64,000 bases of DNA from assembly GCF_014656215.1 (NCBI RefSeq), contig NZ_BNBZ01000008.1, positions 186,001-250,000 of the forward strand, given 5' to 3'. Made by a program: the position numbers and the translations under genes. Position 1 is the stretch's first letter. Every line of letters begins with the position of its first letter. The notes below the pieces were generated by a model, which saw only the letters and a program-made list of their open reading frames with translations, was not told the origin of the DNA and searched no databases. Positions 63,001 through 64,000 of the stretch are shown here, in pieces. This stretch comes from Streptomyces zaomyceticus (GTDB lineage: Bacteria; Actinomycetota; Actinomycetes; Streptomycetales; Streptomycetaceae).

Positions 63001-63393
63001 TCACGTGGAGAGGTGACGTCTGACGAAGGGTGCCGTGCCCAGGACGAGTACGGCGAAGGCGACCAACCGCTGGAGGCCGGGCTGATCGGCGATGCCGCTG
63101 CCCTGGATGCCGTAGATCGCGTACCAGTTGGCGATGAGGTCGGTCGCCAGGACGACGCAGGCGAGATCCGCGCCTCGACGTCTTCGTCTGATCAGAAGCA
63201 CCGCCGCGAGCGGGTCGAGGAGAGCCAGCGAGGACCAGTAGAGGTTGAGCCACCTCGGAGCCCAGTCGTAGGCCTGAAGGCCGTGGTGAAGAAGGTCGGT
63301 GACATGCGTGACGGTGCCGACCAGCAGGCCTGCTGCGACAGCGCACACCACGATCACCACCCAGAGTGGGGTGCGGTGCGTCGAAGTGGTCAC
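63001..63393 (-). CDS. Small four-helix membrane protein
   Basis: A 130-residue protein with hydrophobic segments at about 9-30 (PLWVVIVVCAVAAGLLVGTV), 48-68 (LNLYWSSLALLDPLAAVLLI), 78-92 and 105-120, and a basic RRRRRG cytoplasmic loop. No recognisable motif or family. It lies between a secreted serine hydrolase and a GNAT gene with no overlap. Function unknown. Confidence 0.65.
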   Translation of the reverse strand: MTTSTHRTPLWVVIVVCAVAAGLLVGTVTHVTDLLHHGLQAYDWAPRWLNLYWSSLALLDPLAAVLLIRRRRRGADLACVVLATDLIANWYAIYGIQGSGIADQPGLQRLVAFAVLVLGTAPFVRRHLST

Positions 63394-63576
63394 ACACCGA
63401 TCGTCGCAGCCGCGGGTGTCTCCCCGTCAGGCAGCCGGTCGGGAGACCGGGAGCCGGTGGGCACGAGACCTCGTCCACCGCCACCACGCCACCGTCTCGT
63501 CGCGGCGATCGGCCCATGACCGGGCCCGAAGGGAATTCGTTTCACCCGGCAGTGGCACAACCGGGACACTCACCCC

Positions 63577-64000
63577 GTGACCACAGACTGCACCGTGCGC
63601 CCGGCCCGGCCCGAAGACGCGCGCCGCCTGGCCGAGCTGCGCTGGATCTTCAAGGAAGAGGACCACGAAGGGCAGGCACCGGCCTCGGCCCGGTCCCCGG
63701 AAGAGGCGGAGCGGTGGATCCGTGACCGGCTCGACGGCGGCCACTGGCCGGCCTGGGTCGCGGAGACCGGGGACGGCATCTGCGCCCATGTGTTCCTCTG
63801 CCTGGTCGAGAGGCTGCCCGAGCCGTACGGCGACAACCTCCCGACCGGCTACGTGACGAACTTCTTCGTCACACCGCCCCGACGGAACAGGGGAACCGGG
63901 TCGGCGCTCCTCGAAGCGCTGACACTGCACGCACGCGGCGCCGGGTTCGAATCCCTGATCGTCTGGCCGTCGGATCGCAGCGGCCCCCTCTACCGACGCT
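63577..64000 (+). CDS. GNAT acetyltransferase, N-terminal part (cut by window edge)
   Basis: A frame from the GTG at 63577 stays open to the right edge (141 codons). It reads CTVRPARPEDARRLAELRW at the start, then WPAWVAETGDGICAHVFLCL, GYVTNFFVTPPRRNRGTGSALLEALTLHAR (in part) with the acetyl-CoA loop RRNRGTG, and GFESLIVWPSDRSGPLYRR, the usual final helix-strand. This is a complete GNAT pattern, so few residues are missing. Substrate unknown. Confidence 0.85.
   Translation, partial: MTTDCTVRPARPEDARRLAELRWIFKEEDHEGQAPASARSPEEAERWIRDRLDGGHWPAWVAETGDGICAHVFLCLVERLPEPYGDNLPTGYVTNFFVTPPRRNRGTGSALLEALTLHARGAGFESLIVWPSDRSGPLYRR

Noticed and set aside
63946-63958. GGGTTCGAATCCC resembling a tRNA T-loop
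   Set aside because: It lies in frame inside the GNAT gene (Gly-Phe-Glu-Ser-Leu), and no acceptor, D or anticodon arms can be built around it.

Overview
The window is chromosomal sequence from a high-GC actinomycete, almost certainly Streptomyces. Third codon positions are nearly always G or C. Genes are tightly packed with 1- and 4-base start/stop overlaps (GTGA, ATGA), GTG and TTG starts are common, and the content is typical of the genus: a methylmalonyl-CoA mutase operon, an ECF sigma factor with a CU044_5270 partner, a CdaR/PucR-type regulator, Tat-exported proteins and many lipoproteins. I saw no rRNA, tRNA, transposase, integrase or CRISPR array, so the region reads as stable chromosome. 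Two genes are cut by the window edges (1-415 and 63577-64000).

1-13.4 kb: a truncated secreted protein, a secreted glycerophosphodiesterase, an alpha/beta hydrolase, the ECF sigma/CU044_5270 pair, an HD hydrolase, an F420-type LLM oxidoreductase, a metallo-beta-lactamase/rhodanese persulfide dioxygenase with CsoR/CstR-like operators, an MMPL exporter, a DUF2470 protein behind a clear iron box, and two adjacent proteins sharing one C-terminal module. 13.6-18.6 kb: mutA-mutB-meaB operon (propionyl-CoA/methylmalonyl-CoA metabolism) with a strong terminator. 18.7-24.3 kb: HxlR regulator divergent from an imine-reductase-like enzyme, a small ferredoxin-fold protein, a stand-alone bacterial nitric oxide synthase oxygenase, NADP-type glutamate dehydrogenase and a small secreted protein.

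24.7-34.4 kb is the most interesting region: a probable single operon for a secreted aminosugar polysaccharide. It holds a large exported carbohydrate deacetylase resembling Agd3/CE18, a PelF-type glycosyltransferase, a polytopic membrane protein that may be the exporter, nucleotide-sugar genes (a LegB-like 4,6-dehydratase, a nucleotidyltransferase, an RmlD-like epimerase), a spherulin-4/GH135-like protein and a GH114-like lipoprotein. This combines the Pel and fungal galactosaminogalactan toolkits in one actinobacterial locus.

34.4-49.7 kb: a GNAT, a DUF4232 lipoprotein, a type-B carboxylesterase behind a 12-bp palindrome, a DUF4239 membrane protein, a zinc/manganese-type ABC importer, an acyl-CoA ligase/CoA-transferase pair divergent from an acyl-CoA dehydrogenase, an MFS/GH88-like pair associated with 27-28 bp tandem repeats, and a His/Met-rich membrane protein followed by an ECF sigma factor. 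50.6-50.7 kb carries an 8-bp GGGGATCC-type array. 51.1-58.3 kb: a 1665-residue AAA ATPase ('DNA repair ATPase', DUF3686 type) encoded downstream of a large YqiK-like flotillin, with an 18-bp perfect hairpin between them. 59-64 kb: a PucR/CdaR regulator, a DUF998 protein, a serine hydrolase of the beta-lactamase fold, a small membrane protein and a truncated GNAT.
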